The position numbers and the translations under genes were made by a program. 7,344 bases of DNA from an uncultured bacterium (GTDB lineage Bacteria; Actinomycetota; Actinomycetes; S36-B12), in NCBI GenBank assembly GCA_903940375.1, contig CAJAKT010000061.1, forward strand, positions 1 to 7,344, given 5' to 3'. Under the pieces are notes generated by a model. It saw only the letters and a list, made by a program, of their open reading frames with translations. It did not search any database and had not been told where the DNA came from. This document shows positions 6,399 to 7,344 of this stretch, one piece after another (the stretch's first letter is position 1; each line of letters opens with the position of its first letter).

Positions 6399-6405
6399 AT
6401 TCCGT

Positions 6406-7344
6406 ATGTCACGTGCCGTTCATCGGGCGTCGGTAGTGGCGACATCGGTCGCGCTGGTTGCGGCGGCGATCGGATTCGCTCCGGCGGCATCGGCGGTGGC
6501 GTGTCCCACTCTGGCAGTGGAGACACCATCCGGATCGGGCGTATGCGTCTGGGGTCTGACGGGTGCAGCGTCCATCCCCACCACGATTCCCGCGGGCGTC
6601 ACCTCGGTTGACGTCTTGCTCGTCGGCGGTGGCGGTGGCGGTGGCGGCGGCTACAGCAAGGCTGGCTCCGGTGGTGGTGGCGGCGCTGTTCGGTCCTTCG
6701 CCGTGAGTGTTACTGCGGGGCAAAGCCTCTCCTTCTCCATCGGGAGTGGAGGTGCCGGTGGAACTGTGACCAGCAGTGGCGCAAATGGATCGGCAGGTAC
6801 AGACACGTCGCTAACCGTCAATGGGGTAACCCAGCCGTTGGCGCAAGGTGGCGGTGCTGGTCTGGGAACCGGTGGAAACGCATCTGGCAAACGGGGAGGC
6901 GGATCATCGGGCTGGACGGCCAGTGGCAGCACTTCGTCCTCGTATTCGGGTGGCTATTGGTCCTCGACTCCGGGCGAGAACAGCGGTGCGGGCGGTGCGG
7001 GTGTCGCTGGCCTCGGAACAGACGCTTCCAACGTTTCTGGCGCAGGCGGAACCGCATTCACCCCGACTTCCGGGCAATGGGGCACAGTTCTTGCGGCTCT
7101 GTCAGGCGGACTCACCGGGCCATTCGGTGGTGGCGGTGGTGGTGGCGGCGCCCACCCGGCAGGGTCGACGGGCGGAGCGGGTGGTCAAGGTGCGGGCGCA
7201 GGAGGCAATGGCACGAGTCCTGCCAATGCCGGTGGAGCGGCGACCAACCCCGGCGGTGGCGGTGGTGGCGGTTCGGGAGTTTCGCTCGGCGGCGCTGCTG
7301 GTGGTCGTGGGGCCGACGGAATCGTGCTCATCGCCTTCACCTAC
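6406..7344 (+). CDS. Secreted glycine-rich protein, N-terminal part of a third paralogue (truncated by window end)
   Basis: The frame stays open from ATG 6406 to the window edge, with 313 residues visible and no stop. Residues 1-30 are a Sec signal peptide with predicted cleavage after ASA. The mature N-terminus has Cys33 and Cys47 (CVW), matching the cysteine pair of the two upstream paralogues. The glycine-rich head (about 66-313) begins GVTSVDVLLVG followed by nine Gly. It is the longest of the three heads, rich in Ser/Thr/Asn loops, and closes with GADGIVLIAFTY exactly at the edge, equivalent to the head-closing motif of the paralogues. A stalk, linker and OmpA-like tail would be expected beyond the edge by analogy, but none is visible. 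It is probably in one operon with the 2679-6356 gene. Confidence 0.85.
   Translation, partial: MSRAVHRASVVATSVALVAAAIGFAPAASAVACPTLAVETPSGSGVCVWGLTGAASIPTTIPAGVTSVDVLLVGGGGGGGGGYSKAGSGGGGGAVRSFAVSVTAGQSLSFSIGSGGAGGTVTSSGANGSAGTDTSLTVNGVTQPLAQGGGAGLGTGGNASGKRGGGSSGWTASGSTSSSYSGGYWSSTPGENSGAGGAGVAGLGTDASNVSGAGGTAFTPTSGQWGTVLAALSGGLTGPFGGGGGGGGAHPAGSTGGAGGQGAGAGGNGTSPANAGGAATNPGGGGGGGSGVSLGGAAGGRGADGIVLIAFTY

Overview
The window looks like the chromosome of a high-GC actinobacterium. The coding DNA is strongly G/C at third positions, the first gene fragment reads as the C-terminus of an actinobacterial TypA/BipA GTPase, and the secreted proteins have classical Sec signal peptides but no outer-membrane features. 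I cannot fix the family or genus from sequence alone.

Layout, all on the + strand. (1) 1-140: the last 45 codons of typA. (2) 141-434: a non-coding stretch holding a GC-rich hairpin (306-326), a weak promoter (360-389) and a 17-bp palindrome (402-418). (3) 435-2543: a 702-residue secreted protein. (4) 2544-2678: a spacer with a nested stem-loop (2542-2575), a good sigma70-type promoter (2604-2632) and a second copy of the 17-bp palindrome (2628-2644) overlapping its -10 box. (5) 2679-6356: a 1225-residue secreted protein starting at GTG. (6) a 49-nt spacer with a strong Shine-Dalgarno but no visible promoter or palindrome. (7) 6406-7344: a third secreted protein, still open at the window edge (313 residues seen).

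The three large genes are paralogues with one plan: signal peptide, a short mature N-terminus with two cysteines, a 220-250 residue glycine-rich head full of runs of 7-9 glycines, and a closing beta-strand motif of the form G-x-G-[LV]-V-[IV]. In the two complete genes the head is followed by a stalk, then a Pro/Thr linker, then a shared three-part tail ending in an OmpA-like domain. The stalk differs: one putative-Ig-like domain in the first gene, six fibronectin-III-like repeats in the second. This fits a small locus of surface-displayed, wall-bound adhesin-like proteins with interchangeable stalks. The first two appear to share one operator-type palindrome, and the third is probably co-transcribed with the second. 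Adhesion and co-regulation are inferences; the modular architecture and the repeated palindrome are visible directly.
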